Positions 7,062-14,168 are shown, counted from the first letter of the stretch. The stretch is DNA of 17,403 nucleotides from an uncultured Collinsella sp. (GCA_900545835.1 URBB01000038.1:1-17403); one strand, 5' to 3'. Notes: generated by a model not told the origin, from the letters alone. Numbers and translations are program-made.

Positions 7062-7103
7062 CGGGCGGCTTTACGTTGCCCTAAAGCTCGGTAAAGACGC
7101 CCG
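7062..7103 (-). terminator. hairpin terminator after the secreted protein gene
   Basis: CGGGCG-x-CTTTAC (7062-7074) pairs with GTAAAG-x-CGCCCG (7091-7103), 12 bp with one internal mismatch and a 16-base loop, starting 28 bases past the minus-strand stop at 7132. The minus strand continues TTCTTTATG, a modest U-rich tail. Confidence 0.5.
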
Positions 7104-7131
7104 TCCGCCAAATATCCGTGATGCAGAAAAA

Positions 7132-7905
7132 TTACCAACCGGTGTAGTAGTCGGTGGTTCCGGCAGCGCAGCCGGAGTCATAGACCTTGCAATCACCCTT
7201 GGAGCCCGTAAAGGTCGAGCCCTGGGCCATATCGCCCGCGGCAACAACGTAATAGCCGTCGGAATCGCGCCAGAAGCCCTCAGAATCCTGAGTCCATTCG
7301 CCCGTGCGATAGTGATAAAGCACATTGCTGCTGTAATAGGTCTCGCGGCGCCCGTTGTAGTTATTGACACCCGCAGAGCGCGTCAGGCCCGATCCGTTCG
7401 CGTAGGACGCGGCAGACGCGTAGGACGGAGTGTAACCGGCGTTGTAGTACGAAGCTTGGACGGCCTCGGCAGCCTCCGCCTCGGCGGCAGCCTCGAGCGC
7501 TTCGCGCTTGGCATCCTCAAGCGCAGTGCGCAGCTCATCGAGCTCGGTCGACTTGGCGTCGACCTCCCCCATCGTCAACAGGCTACCCGCGCCGTCGATG
7601 CAACCCTGCAACACAGCGCGCTCGTCATCGGTGGCATAGTCGCCATACATGTTCATAATGATTTGAGCGCGCATCTCCAAGGAATCGCGCTTGGCCTCCA
7701 TCGAGGCGTTCCACTCCTGCATGGAGCCAAAGCCGTCGCCACGGTAGTCGACGGGCTGCACCAGCGTCGCCTCAGACGGCGTAGACCCGACCGTATCGGA
7801 CAGTGTTGCGGCGTGGGCATCAGTTGCGCCGGCGCCCGCCAAAAGTGCCACGGCCAAGGCGGCAGAAAGGGCAGCGGCTTTCGGTTTTCGTGAATCGATC
7901 CTCAT
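7132..7905 (-). CDS. secreted coiled-coil protein with C-terminal barrel-like domain
   Basis: 257 residues. A Sec signal peptide occupies 1-32 (RIDSRKPK, Ala/Leu core, then D-A-H-A cleavage before ATLSD). Residues 50-115 form a charged helical region. A coiled-coil-like stretch at about 118-150 is rich in Glu/Ala. A Tyr/Ser/Ala linker follows (151-172). The C-terminal ~85 residues (173-257) contain RRETYYS, FWRDSDGYYVVAAGD, a Cys pair at C239 and C246, and end in YYTGW. That ending resembles the double-psi-barrel-like secreted domains of Clostridia and Actinobacteria that begin with a G-x-x-ETYY segment; I infer this from pattern memory. ATG 7905 is chosen because the signal peptide starts there and GGAGG stands 11 bases before; the frame extends 102 codons further without features. 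Likely acts at the cell wall, perhaps on or near peptidoglycan. No catalytic proof. Confidence 0.82.
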   Translation of the reverse strand: MRIDSRKPKAAALSAALAVALLAGAGATDAHAATLSDTVGSTPSEATLVQPVDYRGDGFGSMQEWNASMEAKRDSLEMRAQIIMNMYGDYATDDERAVLQGCIDGAGSLLTMGEVDAKSTELDELRTALEDAKREALEAAAEAEAAEAVQASYYNAGYTPSYASAASYANGSGLTRSAGVNNYNGRRETYYSSNVLYHYRTGEWTQDSEGFWRDSDGYYVVAAGDMAQGSTFTGSKGDCKVYDSGCAAGTTDYYTGW

Positions 7906-8116
7906 GTAGCTGGAAACCTCCGTAGTGCGTTTTTGCTGCGTTTGAGCTGCGTGTGATTCGATCGCGCTGCATAGTACCCCGAGCACATCGCGACCTGCGG
8001 TTTTACTCAAAAGGTGCACGTCAATTGCGTAAAACTCACATCCTCTCGACAGGAGTTTTCCACAACTCGAATGCATAAAGCATGCCAAAAACCCTGTTTT
8101 GGCGCCCTCACTATAC
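7906..8116 (-). promoter_or_regulatory. upstream region of the secreted protein gene
   Basis: No gene is visible in the stretch from 7906 to the metY terminator at 8117. Read on the minus strand it should carry the secreted protein's promoter. The best -10 candidate is TACTAT at 7976-7971, the same hexamer as in the metY promoter, giving a leader of about 60 bases. No matching -35 stands at 16-18 bases. A TTGACG at about 8022-8017 is too far from it to pair. It is more A+T-rich than the surrounding genes. Confidence 0.35.
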
Positions 8117-8157
8117 AAAAAAGGCGCCTGCGCAATCATTGTTCGCACAGGCGCCTT
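8117..8157 (-). terminator. intrinsic terminator of metY
   Basis: A perfect 10-bp stem, AAGGCGCCTG at 8121-8130 with CAGGCGCCTT at 8148-8157, lies 60 bases past the metY stop. On the minus strand the stem runs into TTTTTTGTATAG, a full U-tract. Confidence 0.9.
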
Positions 8158-8217
8158 GAGCAGGCATTTTATGCAGTTATACCTATCGAGTCGCAAGGGG
8201 TCCTTGCACAAGTCGCC

Positions 8218-9528
8218 TTACTCGTCCAGCGCGGCGAAGGCCTGCTTCAGATCCCAAATGATGTCCTCGGCGTTCTCGGTACCGATGGAAAGACGGATCG
8301 TGGAGGGCGTGATGTTCTGCTCGGCGAGCTCCTCGGCAGAGAGCTGGGAGTGCGTGGTGGTAGCCGGGTGCACGACGAGCGACTTGACGTCGGCCACGTT
8401 GGCGAGCAGCGAGAACACCTGCAGATGATCAATGAACTTCCAAGCTGCCTCCTGGCCACCCTTAATCTCAAAGGTAAAGATCGAGGCACCGCCGTTGGGG
8501 AAGTACTTCTGATAGAGCTCGTGATCGGGGTGCTCAGGCAGGCTCGGGTGATTCACCTTGGCAACATGGCTGTCACCAGCCAGGAACTCAACGACCTTCT
8601 TGGTGTTCTCGACATGACGGTCAACGCGCAGCGACAGAGTCTCGGTGCCCTGGAGCAGGACCCAGGCGTTGAACGGGCTGATGCAGGCGCCCTCGTCACG
8701 CAGCAGGATAGCGCGGACATAGGTTGCGAAGGCGGCGGGACCGGCAGCCTCGGCAAACGAGACGCCATGGTAGGAGGGGTTGGGCTCGGCGATCTGCGCA
8801 TACTTGCCGCTCGCCTTCCAATCGAAGTTACCGCCGTCGACGATCACACCGCCCAGCGAGGTGCCGTGGCCGCCGATGAACTTGGTTGCGGAGTGGACGA
8901 CGATGTTGGCACCATGCTCCAGCGGACGGAACAGATACGGGGTGCCGAAGGTGTTGTCGACGACAACCGGTAAACCGTGCTTCTTGGCGATCTCGGAGAT
9001 GGCGTCGATGTTGGGGATGTCAGAGTTGGGGTTGCCGAGCGTCTCGAGATAGATGACCGTGGTGTTGTCCTTGATGGCACCCTCAACCTCTTCCAGGTTA
9101 TGAGCATCGACAAACGTGGTCTCGACGCCAAACTGGGAGAGCGTATGCTCGAGCAGGTTGTAGGAACCACCGTAGATGGTCTTCTGAGCCACCACGTGGT
9201 CACCAGCCTGGGCAAGAGCCTGCAGGGTATAGGTGATGGCAGCAGCGCCGGAGGCGACGGCAAGACCGGCCACGCCACCCTCGAGTGCGGCGATACGGTC
9301 CTCGAAGACGCCCTGGGTGGAGTTGGTCAGACGGCCGTAGATGTTACCGGCGTCGGCAAGACCAAAGCGGTCGGCGGCGTGCTGGGAGTTGCGGAACACA
9401 TAGCTCGTGGTCTGGTAGATAGGCACGGCGCGGGAGTCGGATGCGGGGTCGGCGCTCTCCTGGCCAATATGAAGCTGCAGGGTATCGAAACCAAAGGTGT
9501 GCTCGGGGTTGTTGATGAACTGGCTCAT
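8218..9528 (-). CDS. metY: O-acetyl-L-homoserine sulfhydrylase (PLP enzyme)
   Basis: Makes homocysteine from O-acetylhomoserine and sulfide, the direct sulfhydrylation route to methionine; a soluble fold-type I pyridoxal-phosphate enzyme. The 436-residue length is typical of MetY (longer than MetB/MetC at about 390). The PLP lysine is K216 in HSATKFIGGHG. Other family segments are IYQTTSYVF (37-45), the IYGRLTNSTQ phosphate-contact segment (63-72) and VVVDNTFGTPYLF (188-200). ATG 9528 is preceded by AAGGAG with six bases between. A strong promoter lies at 9714-9742, so the mRNA has a leader of about 180 bases holding a small leader peptide gene and a hairpin. A LysR regulator is transcribed divergently. 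Together these point to regulation by sulfur or methionine supply. A role as cystathionine gamma-synthase is less likely given length. Confidence 0.94.
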   Translation of the reverse strand: MSQFINNPEHTFGFDTLQLHIGQESADPASDSRAVPIYQTTSYVFRNSQHAADRFGLADAGNIYGRLTNSTQGVFEDRIAALEGGVAGLAVASGAAAITYTLQALAQAGDHVVAQKTIYGGSYNLLEHTLSQFGVETTFVDAHNLEEVEGAIKDNTTVIYLETLGNPNSDIPNIDAISEIAKKHGLPVVVDNTFGTPYLFRPLEHGANIVVHSATKFIGGHGTSLGGVIVDGGNFDWKASGKYAQIAEPNPSYHGVSFAEAAGPAAFATYVRAILLRDEGACISPFNAWVLLQGTETLSLRVDRHVENTKKVVEFLAGDSHVAKVNHPSLPEHPDHELYQKYFPNGGASIFTFEIKGGQEAAWKFIDHLQVFSLLANVADVKSLVVHPATTTHSQLSAEELAEQNITPSTIRLSIGTENAEDIIWDLKQAFAALDE

Positions 9529-9583
9529 GATGATCTCCTTGATCGAACAAAAGTTAATAAATTAGAGAGAAGTAAGTCGCTGT

Positions 9584-9615
9584 CTCCTGATCACGCCAAC
9601 GGGCGCAAACAGGAG
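9584..9615 (-). promoter_or_regulatory. hairpin in the metY leader
   Basis: On the minus strand CTCCTG (9615-9610) pairs with CAGGAG (9589-9584), and an inner GCGCC/GGCGT stem with a CGTT loop continues it, for about 14 bp with one mismatch. The stop codon of the leader peptide (9593-9591) is inside the 3' half, and Cys codon 12 is in the 5' half. A ribosome on the leader peptide would therefore open it. No U-tract follows, so it is not a plain terminator. Confidence 0.5.
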
Positions 9616-9644
9616 CCCGGCATTCGTCTTGGCAAGCAGTTCAT
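9591..9644 (-). CDS. putative 17-residue leader peptide of metY
   Basis: A short frame MNCLPRRMPGSCLRPLA starting at ATG 9644-9642, with GGGAGG seven bases before it, better than many full genes here. It lies wholly inside the metY leader, downstream of the promoter, and stops 62 bases before the metY start. It holds two Cys and an internal Met codon, fitting a sensor for sulfur amino acid charging. By analogy with amino-acid attenuators, and with the Cys-containing leader peptides reported in actinobacteria, it may control metY through the overlapping hairpin. That role is inference; chance occurrence is possible for so short a frame. Confidence 0.45.
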   Translation of the reverse strand: MNCLPRRMPGSCLRPLA

Positions 9645-9713
9645 ATGCGGTCCTCCCTTTGACATCCCGGTTCCGTGGTCGGCTTAATTACCTACCGCCT
9701 TTGTGTGTTTTGA

Positions 9714-9742
9714 ATAGTACGAGCATTGTTTCGCTTGGTCAA
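9714..9742 (-). promoter_or_regulatory. metY promoter
   Basis: Minus-strand TTGACC (9742-9737), 17 bases, TACTAT (9719-9714): the closest match to a sigma-70 consensus in the window. The transcript start is expected near 9707. Confidence 0.8.
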
Positions 9743-9757
9743 TCACTTAAAAGCGCT

Positions 9758-9772
9758 AACCTGTTATCGGTT
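9758..9772. promoter_or_regulatory. candidate LysR operator
   Basis: AACC-N7-GGTT, a 15-bp dyad between the metY and lysR-type genes, centred about 58 bases upstream of the predicted metY start. LysR-family recognition sites usually sit in that zone as short dyads. A second perfect palindrome, GATAGCTATC at 9778-9787, is close by and could be part of the site. Confidence 0.4.
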
Positions 9773-9803
9773 TTTTAGATAGCTATCGAAAGGACGGGCA
9801 CCG

Positions 9804-10706
9804 ATGACCCTCCAGCAGCTTCGTTTTCTGATCGCCGTGGCAGAGTCCGGCTCAATCAACGCCGCAGCTCAGCGCCTCTATACCGCTCAGTCCAACATCT
9901 CAAACGCCGTCAAAAGCCTAGAACAAGAGCTCCATCTGGAGATCTTTACGCGCTCCAGCCGCGGCGTCACGCTCACCAACGACGGCACCGAGCTTTTGGG
10001 CTATGCGCGCCAGGTCGTAGAGCAGGCCGACATGCTCGAGGCACGCTACGAGGACGGTGGCACCCCGCAAGCCCGCCTCGCCATTTCCGCCCAGCACTAC
10101 GCCTTTTCGGTCGAGGCCTTTGTCAACGTGGTCGAGCGCTGCCGCGACAGCAAGTTCGAGTTCATCATGCGCGAGACCACCACATCGCAGATCATCGATG
10201 ACGTCCGTGCGTTTCGCAGCGATATCGGCATTCTGTATCTGGATGACTTTAACGCCCGCGTTCTGCAGAAGGCCTTCGCCGATGCCCGCGCAAGCTTCCA
10301 TCCCCTATTCGACGCGACGGTCCACGTCTTCGTTAGCGAGCGCCACCCGCTCGCACGCCGCCCGCAACTGTCCCTTGCCGACCTCACGCCCTATACGCGC
10401 TACAGCTTTGAGCAGGGAACCTCAAACTCCTTCTATTACGCCGAGGAACCTTTTAGCTATATCCCTTGCGACCGCAACATACGAATCTCAGACCGCGGAA
10501 CACTTACTAACTTACTTATCACGTCGAACGGTTACACCCTGTCGACCGGTGTCCTCTCCAATGAAATGCAATGGGGCATGGCATCGATCCCGCTAGCAGA
10601 CGCCCCAACGATGCACGTTGGCTACATCATGCACGACGAGCGCAAGCCCTCTCTCCTCTTGCAGCAATACCTCGACGAGCTCAACCGCATCATCCATGCC
10701 AACTAA
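9804..10706 (+). CDS. LysR-family transcriptional regulator
   Basis: A 300-residue DNA-binding regulator of standard LysR length. The N-terminal winged helix-turn-helix covers about residues 1-60, including FLIAVAESGSINAAAQRLYTAQSNISNAVKSLE in outline and the closing R-G-V-T-L-T-N-D-G wing. The rest is the periplasmic-binding-protein-like effector domain. ATG 9804 has AAAGGAC eight bases upstream. It is divergent from metY with 275 bases between, holding the metY promoter and a dyad suited to this family, so metY is its probable target and an intermediate of Cys/Met metabolism its probable effector. That link is by context only. No clear promoter for the gene itself is seen. It is not in an obvious operon with rnhA, 99 bases downstream. 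Confidence 0.92.
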   Translation: MTLQQLRFLIAVAESGSINAAAQRLYTAQSNISNAVKSLEQELHLEIFTRSSRGVTLTNDGTELLGYARQVVEQADMLEARYEDGGTPQARLAISAQHYAFSVEAFVNVVERCRDSKFEFIMRETTTSQIIDDVRAFRSDIGILYLDDFNARVLQKAFADARASFHPLFDATVHVFVSERHPLARRPQLSLADLTPYTRYSFEQGTSNSFYYAEEPFSYIPCDRNIRISDRGTLTNLLITSNGYTLSTGVLSNEMQWGMASIPLADAPTMHVGYIMHDERKPSLLLQQYLDELNRIIHAN

Positions 10707-10761
10707 CAGTCGGAAGACGGGGTAGAAATCGTAGATTGCTGGCCCCCGGCGGGCATGGCGC

Positions 10762-10767
10762 TACAAT
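10762..10767 (+). promoter_or_regulatory. candidate -10 box of rnhA
   Basis: TACAAT in the context GCGCTACAAT, 38 bases before the GTG. The -35 region is poor (TTGCTG stands 20 bases upstream). The same GCGCTACANT context recurs at 11322-11331. Confidence 0.4.
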
Positions 10768-10805
10768 GGTCACTCACATGAAATGCACTCAACGAAAGGA
10801 AGCCC

Positions 10806-11291
10806 GTGAAGGTCATCATCTACACCGACGGCTCGGCCCGATCAAATCCGGGACGCGGCGGCTACGGCGCCGTGCTCAAATACACCAACCCCGCCGGCAA
10901 GACCTTCACCTCCGAGCTTTCGCGCGGCTACGCCAAGACCACCAACAACCGCATGGAACTCATGGCGGTCATCGTGGCGCTCGAGGCGCTCAACCGCCCT
11001 TGCGAGGTCGAAGTCCATTCCGATTCGCAGTATGTCGTCAACGCCTTTAACAAGCACTGGATCGACGGCTGGAAAAAGCGCGGATGGAAAACCGCCAACA
11101 AGCAACCCGTCAAGAACCGCGACCTGTGGGAGCGCCTACTCACCGCCAAAAGCAAGCACAAGGTGGAGTTCATCTGGGTTAAGGGACATGCCGGCCACGA
11201 GCTCAACGAGCGCTGCGATGAGCTCGCCACCACGGCGGCCGACGGCAGCAACCTCGATATCGACGCCGGCTTTAACGAGAGCGACCTGTAA
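10806..11291 (+). CDS. rnhA: ribonuclease HI
   Basis: Cuts RNA in RNA-DNA hybrids, removing R-loops and primers; cytoplasmic and Mg-dependent. The 161 residues match the bacterial enzyme. The catalytic carboxylates are D8 (YTDGS), E51 (NNRMEL), D73 (HSDSQYV) and D138 (ERCDELA), with the helper H128 in VKGHAGHELNERCDEL. The basic handle, about 84-108 (HWIDGWKKRGW), is present, as in E. coli. The start is GTG at 10806 with AAAGGAA five bases upstream. It stands 73 bases before the second Gfo/Idh gene, which has its own candidate -10 box. Confidence 0.97.
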   Translation: MKVIIYTDGSARSNPGRGGYGAVLKYTNPAGKTFTSELSRGYAKTTNNRMELMAVIVALEALNRPCEVEVHSDSQYVVNAFNKHWIDGWKKRGWKTANKQPVKNRDLWERLLTAKSKHKVEFIWVKGHAGHELNERCDELATTAADGSNLDIDAGFNESDL

Positions 11292-11325
11292 TAGCGTTTT
11301 CGCGCAGCTTTATATCCCCACGCGC

Positions 11326-11331
11326 TACACT
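11326..11331 (+). promoter_or_regulatory. candidate -10 box of the second Gfo/Idh gene
   Basis: TACACT in the context GCGCTACACT, 33 bases before the ATG and 34 bases after the rnhA stop. No recognisable -35. Confidence 0.35.
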
Positions 11332-11364
11332 CATCCTGTAGACCAAACAACGCAAGGGGGACGT

Positions 11365-12471
11365 ATGCTGCGCATCGCGACCATCGGCACATCCATGATC
11401 ACCGACGACTTTATCCAAGTCGTCAACGCCAACGATCAAGCCGCGTTTGTGGGCACGCTTTCACGCGATGCCAATCGCGGTGCCGCCTTTACCGCCGAGC
11501 GCGGTGGCGAGCGAAACTTTACTTCACTCGATGAGCTCGCGGCAGCCGCCGACGTCGACGCCGTCTATATCGGCAGCCCTAACGCACTTCACTACGAGCA
11601 GGCCCTTGCCTGCATCGCCGGTGGCAAGCACGTCATCGTCGAGAAGCCCTTCTGCGCCACCGAAGCGCAGGCGCTGGAGGTCTTCCGCGCTGCCGAGGCA
11701 GCAGGTGTCGTGGCCCTCGAGGCCATGCGTCCCCTCCACGATCCCGCCTTCCACGCCATCGAGGACGCCCTGGGCGAGATCGCCCCCATCCGCCGCGCCT
11801 CATTGCGCTTTGGCAAGTATTCCTCGCGCTACAACGAGATTCTCGCGGGACGCGCCACCAATATCTTCGACTGCAATATGGCATCGGGTTCCCTCATGGA
11901 CATTGGCGTCTACACCGTCGAGCCCATGGTCGAGATTTTCGGCATGCCCTCCGGCCTTACGAGCATGACTACTCTGCTCGACCCCACCACGCGACAGCTC
12001 ACGCACGGCCCCATCGACGGCTGCGGTTCCATCCTCGCCAGCTACGGCGGTGGCCGTATCTCCGTCGAGCTCGCGCACTCCAAAATAACGAATGACCTGC
12101 TGCCCTCGCAGATCGAAGGCGAGCGTGGCACTATCCAGATCGACCATCTGTCCACGCCCCGCAACGTCCGCATCGACTATCGCGGCGATGTCGTACGCGG
12201 CTCGGCAACCGAGGCACCGCGCGAACAGGGCAACAACGGCCGCGTGCTCGACCTGCCCAAATCGAGCAACACTATGGAATACGAACTCACAGACTTTATC
12301 ACCGCCATCGGCGGCATCGATAACGTTAAGGAAGAGATTTGGGAGACCCCGGCGGGACGTCACGAACTTGGCCACTACCGCGATGTCACGCTCGTCTCAT
12401 TGCGCATCATGGATGCCGTGCGCCAGCAGGCCGGCATTACCTTCCCGTCCGACGCAGGCAAGCAGGCCTAG
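11365..12471 (+). CDS. Gfo/Idh/MocA family oxidoreductase
   Basis: A 368-residue NAD(P)-dependent dehydrogenase of the same superfamily as the gene at 2365 but clearly a different branch. The N-terminal nucleotide loop reads IGTSMITDDF (7-16) in place of the usual G-x-G-x-x-G, a variant I recall from other Gfo/Idh members. The E-K-P motif is at 93-95, and the SGSLMDIGVYTVEP segment marks the C-terminal domain. The reading frame continues 111 codons upstream over rnhA. ATG 11365 is chosen because AAGGGGG lies four bases before it and the fold begins there. Its stop is two bases before the acylphosphatase-like start, so those two are probably co-translated. Substrate unknown; sugars or cyclitols are typical. 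Confidence 0.9.
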   Translation: MLRIATIGTSMITDDFIQVVNANDQAAFVGTLSRDANRGAAFTAERGGERNFTSLDELAAAADVDAVYIGSPNALHYEQALACIAGGKHVIVEKPFCATEAQALEVFRAAEAAGVVALEAMRPLHDPAFHAIEDALGEIAPIRRASLRFGKYSSRYNEILAGRATNIFDCNMASGSLMDIGVYTVEPMVEIFGMPSGLTSMTTLLDPTTRQLTHGPIDGCGSILASYGGGRISVELAHSKITNDLLPSQIEGERGTIQIDHLSTPRNVRIDYRGDVVRGSATEAPREQGNNGRVLDLPKSSNTMEYELTDFITAIGGIDNVKEEIWETPAGRHELGHYRDVTLVSLRIMDAVRQQAGITFPSDAGKQA

Positions 12472-12473
12472 CG

Positions 12474-12884
12474 ATGGGCTTCTTCGATGCGTTCTTCTCC
12501 AGCGTCACCGGCGGCAGTCGAGAGCCTCAAAAACCATCAAACGTCGAGCTCGAGCTGCGCCGCAGACTTACTGTGCTCGCAAGCGACGAGGCCACTCAAG
12601 ACACTCCCCTGCGCTATTTCCTGCGCTGGGCGGGGCAAGTCCAGGGCGTTGGCTTTCGCTTTACCAACACCAACCTCGCGCAGGCACGCGCGCTCACCGG
12701 CTGGGTGCGTAACATGGAAGACGGCTCAGTCGAGATGGAGATACAGGGGGCTCCGGCAAATATCCTATCTCATCTCGAGGCGCTTCATGCCTCCTACGAG
12801 CGTATGGGAACGCGTTTTCGCCTCATAGACGCCCAGGCCCGAGCCCCACTTGCCAATGAAGACGGTTTCACGCCTCGTTATTAG
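12474..12884 (+). CDS. acylphosphatase-like protein with N-terminal extension
   Basis: 136 residues. The C-terminal ~90 are an acylphosphatase domain, which hydrolyses acyl phosphates such as carbamoyl phosphate. The catalytic Arg is R62 in GQVQGVGFRFT and the catalytic Asn is N80 in GWVRN. Family members are normally about 90 residues; this one has some 45 additional residues at the N-terminus (MGFFDAFFSSVTGG, then a Glu/Arg-rich helix), without a recognisable signal or domain. ATG 12474 follows the preceding stop by two bases and has only a weak AGCAGG before it, so translation is probably coupled to the Gfo/Idh gene. A short start inside the frame giving a standard 90-residue form is not obvious. 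Its stop overlaps the presumed promoter of the next gene. Confidence 0.85.
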   Translation: MGFFDAFFSSVTGGSREPQKPSNVELELRRRLTVLASDEATQDTPLRYFLRWAGQVQGVGFRFTNTNLAQARALTGWVRNMEDGSVEMEIQGAPANILSHLEALHASYERMGTRFRLIDAQARAPLANEDGFTPRY

Positions 12885-12909
12885 TATTGTGTGCTAAATA
12901 CGGTATCAT
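12881..12909 (+). promoter_or_regulatory. perR-type gene promoter with overlapping dyad
   Basis: TTAGTA (12881-12886), 17 bases, TATCAT (12904-12909), 36 bases before the ATG. An imperfect dyad, TTAGTA-N5-TGCTAA (12881-12897, one mismatched pair), covers the -35 and spacer, which would suit autorepression by the Fur-family product. It is not the B. subtilis Per box. Confidence 0.45.
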
Positions 12910-12945
12910 TTACCTACGACCGTTAATAGAAAAGAGGCGAGGCGC

Positions 12946-13326
12946 ATGGCGGTGCAAAGAAGGAATACCAGGCAGCGAAAGCTGGTTCTTGACGCCGTGC
13001 GCCAAAGCTATAACCATCCCACCGCCGACGAAATCTACAACGTCGTGCGCGCGCAGGATGACAAAATCAGCCGCGGCACGGTCTACCGCAACCTCAATCT
13101 CTTGGCCGACGCCGGCGAGATTCTCTCCATCAAGACGCCGGGCGGCAGCCGCTTCGATCGCACGATCGAGCCGCATGCGCATATCATCTGCACCTCGTGC
13201 AGCCGCGTCATCGACGTACCACTCCCCTTCGATGCCCAGCTCGACGCCAAGGCATCCGAGCAAATCGGCTGGCACGTCACGTCGCACTACACCATCTTCG
13301 AGGGTCTCTGCCCCGACTGCCGGTAG
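12946..13326 (+). CDS. perR: Fur-family regulator of PerR type (peroxide sensor)
   Basis: 126 residues with a winged helix at about 8-60 and a dimerisation domain. Against B. subtilis PerR (from memory) all five regulatory metal ligands are kept: H24 (NHPTADEIY), D71 (RFDR), H77 and H79 (HAHIIC), and D90 (VID). The Asp at D90, rather than Glu, is the PerR hallmark. The structural zinc site is C82/C85 and C122/C125 (CPDC). The protein is about 13 residues shorter at the N-terminus than B. subtilis PerR. It probably uses Fe/Mn and loses DNA binding when H2O2 oxidises the histidines. ATG 12946 is preceded by GAGGCGAGG. It is convergent with the HAD gene, with 15 bases between stops. No target gene such as rubrerythrin or catalase is adjacent. 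Confidence 0.85.
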   Translation: MAVQRRNTRQRKLVLDAVRQSYNHPTADEIYNVVRAQDDKISRGTVYRNLNLLADAGEILSIKTPGGSRFDRTIEPHAHIICTSCSRVIDVPLPFDAQLDAKASEQIGWHVTSHYTIFEGLCPDCR

Positions 13327-13341
13327 ATGTTTGGGACATGC

Positions 13342-14139
13342 CTACTCGGCAAGCAGGCGACGCAGTTCTTCTTCGACCGTGTGCACATAGCGGACGCGGT
13401 CGTTGATGCCACGCATAGAGGGATTGCAGCTCTCCATTAGATAAGGATGGCCCACTACGTTGAGCATGTCGCGGTCGTTCTCGTTATCGCCAAACGCCAT
13501 CATCTCATCGGGCGAAATACCCAAGGCACGACCGTAATCGGCAAGCGCGGAACCCTTACCCGAATCAAAGCCGATAAAGTCCGTCCATTCGGTTCCCGAC
13601 GTCATCACGTCAACACGGTCGCTAAAGAGGCGCTCGAAATACTCCAGCGCCGCCGGCTGATTCACCTCGGGCGTCTGGAAGGCAATCTTAATGACGTCCT
13701 CGTCGATGTCCTCGGGACGGTCGACCACCGCCACATCGCAGTGGACCTCATAGCGCAAATGGTCGACGAACGCATCATTGCCGCTCATGGTGTAGAGGTG
13801 CCCCTCGCACGAAAGGGTCACGTCGGCATGGGGATACGCAACCACGGCATTCGCGATATCCATAGCAAGGCTGCGCTCCATGGAACGCTTGACAACAGCA
13901 CGTCCCTCGCTCATCACCAGGGCTCCGTTTTCGCATACATATGCGAGCTCATCGGCCACCGGGGCAAACAGGTGGCGCAAGCTCGCATATTGACGGCCGC
14001 TCGCCGGCATAAACACGATACCGCGACGATGCAGCTCATCGATAAGCTCAAAGGCCTCGGAACGCGGCTCGCGCTCCCCCGGATGCAGCAACGTGCCATC
14101 CAAATCGCAGGCGATCAGCTTGATTCCCTCAAGACCCAT
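13342..14139 (-). CDS. HAD-superfamily Cof-type phosphatase
   Basis: 265 residues, a cytoplasmic Mg-dependent phosphatase of the Cof/YidA group that acts on sugar phosphates or flavin nucleotides. Motif I is D12-x-D14 in ACDLDGTLL, motif II is SGR at 47-49, motif III is K195 in DSGKGSAL, and motif IV is GDNEND at 217-222. A C2-type cap lies between. The frame extends 25 codons upstream, but ATG 14139 is chosen because the hydrophobic strand before DLDG starts a few residues later, and a GGGGGAAG tract lies four bases upstream. It follows the UreE-like gene on the same strand with an 83-base gap containing a long hairpin. Substrate not determinable. Confidence 0.92.
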   Translation of the reverse strand: MGLEGIKLIACDLDGTLLHPGEREPRSEAFELIDELHRRGIVFMPASGRQYASLRHLFAPVADELAYVCENGALVMSEGRAVVKRSMERSLAMDIANAVVAYPHADVTLSCEGHLYTMSGNDAFVDHLRYEVHCDVAVVDRPEDIDEDVIKIAFQTPEVNQPAALEYFERLFSDRVDVMTSGTEWTDFIGFDSGKGSALADYGRALGISPDEMMAFGDNENDRDMLNVVGHPYLMESCNPSMRGINDRVRYVHTVEEELRRLLAE

Positions 14140-14168
14140 ACGCTTCCCCCAAAGCCTCCTATCAACAG

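Noticed and set aside
6520..7893. A 457-codon plus-strand open frame
   Set aside because: It spans two genes, two terminators and an intergenic gap on the other strand. No domain, no start signal.
9529..9707. A SAM-type riboswitch in the metY leader
   Set aside because: I looked for SAM-I, SAM-II and SAM-IV core patterns and found none; a GGGAGG segment is the ribosome site of the leader peptide. A proper Rfam scan is still the decisive test.
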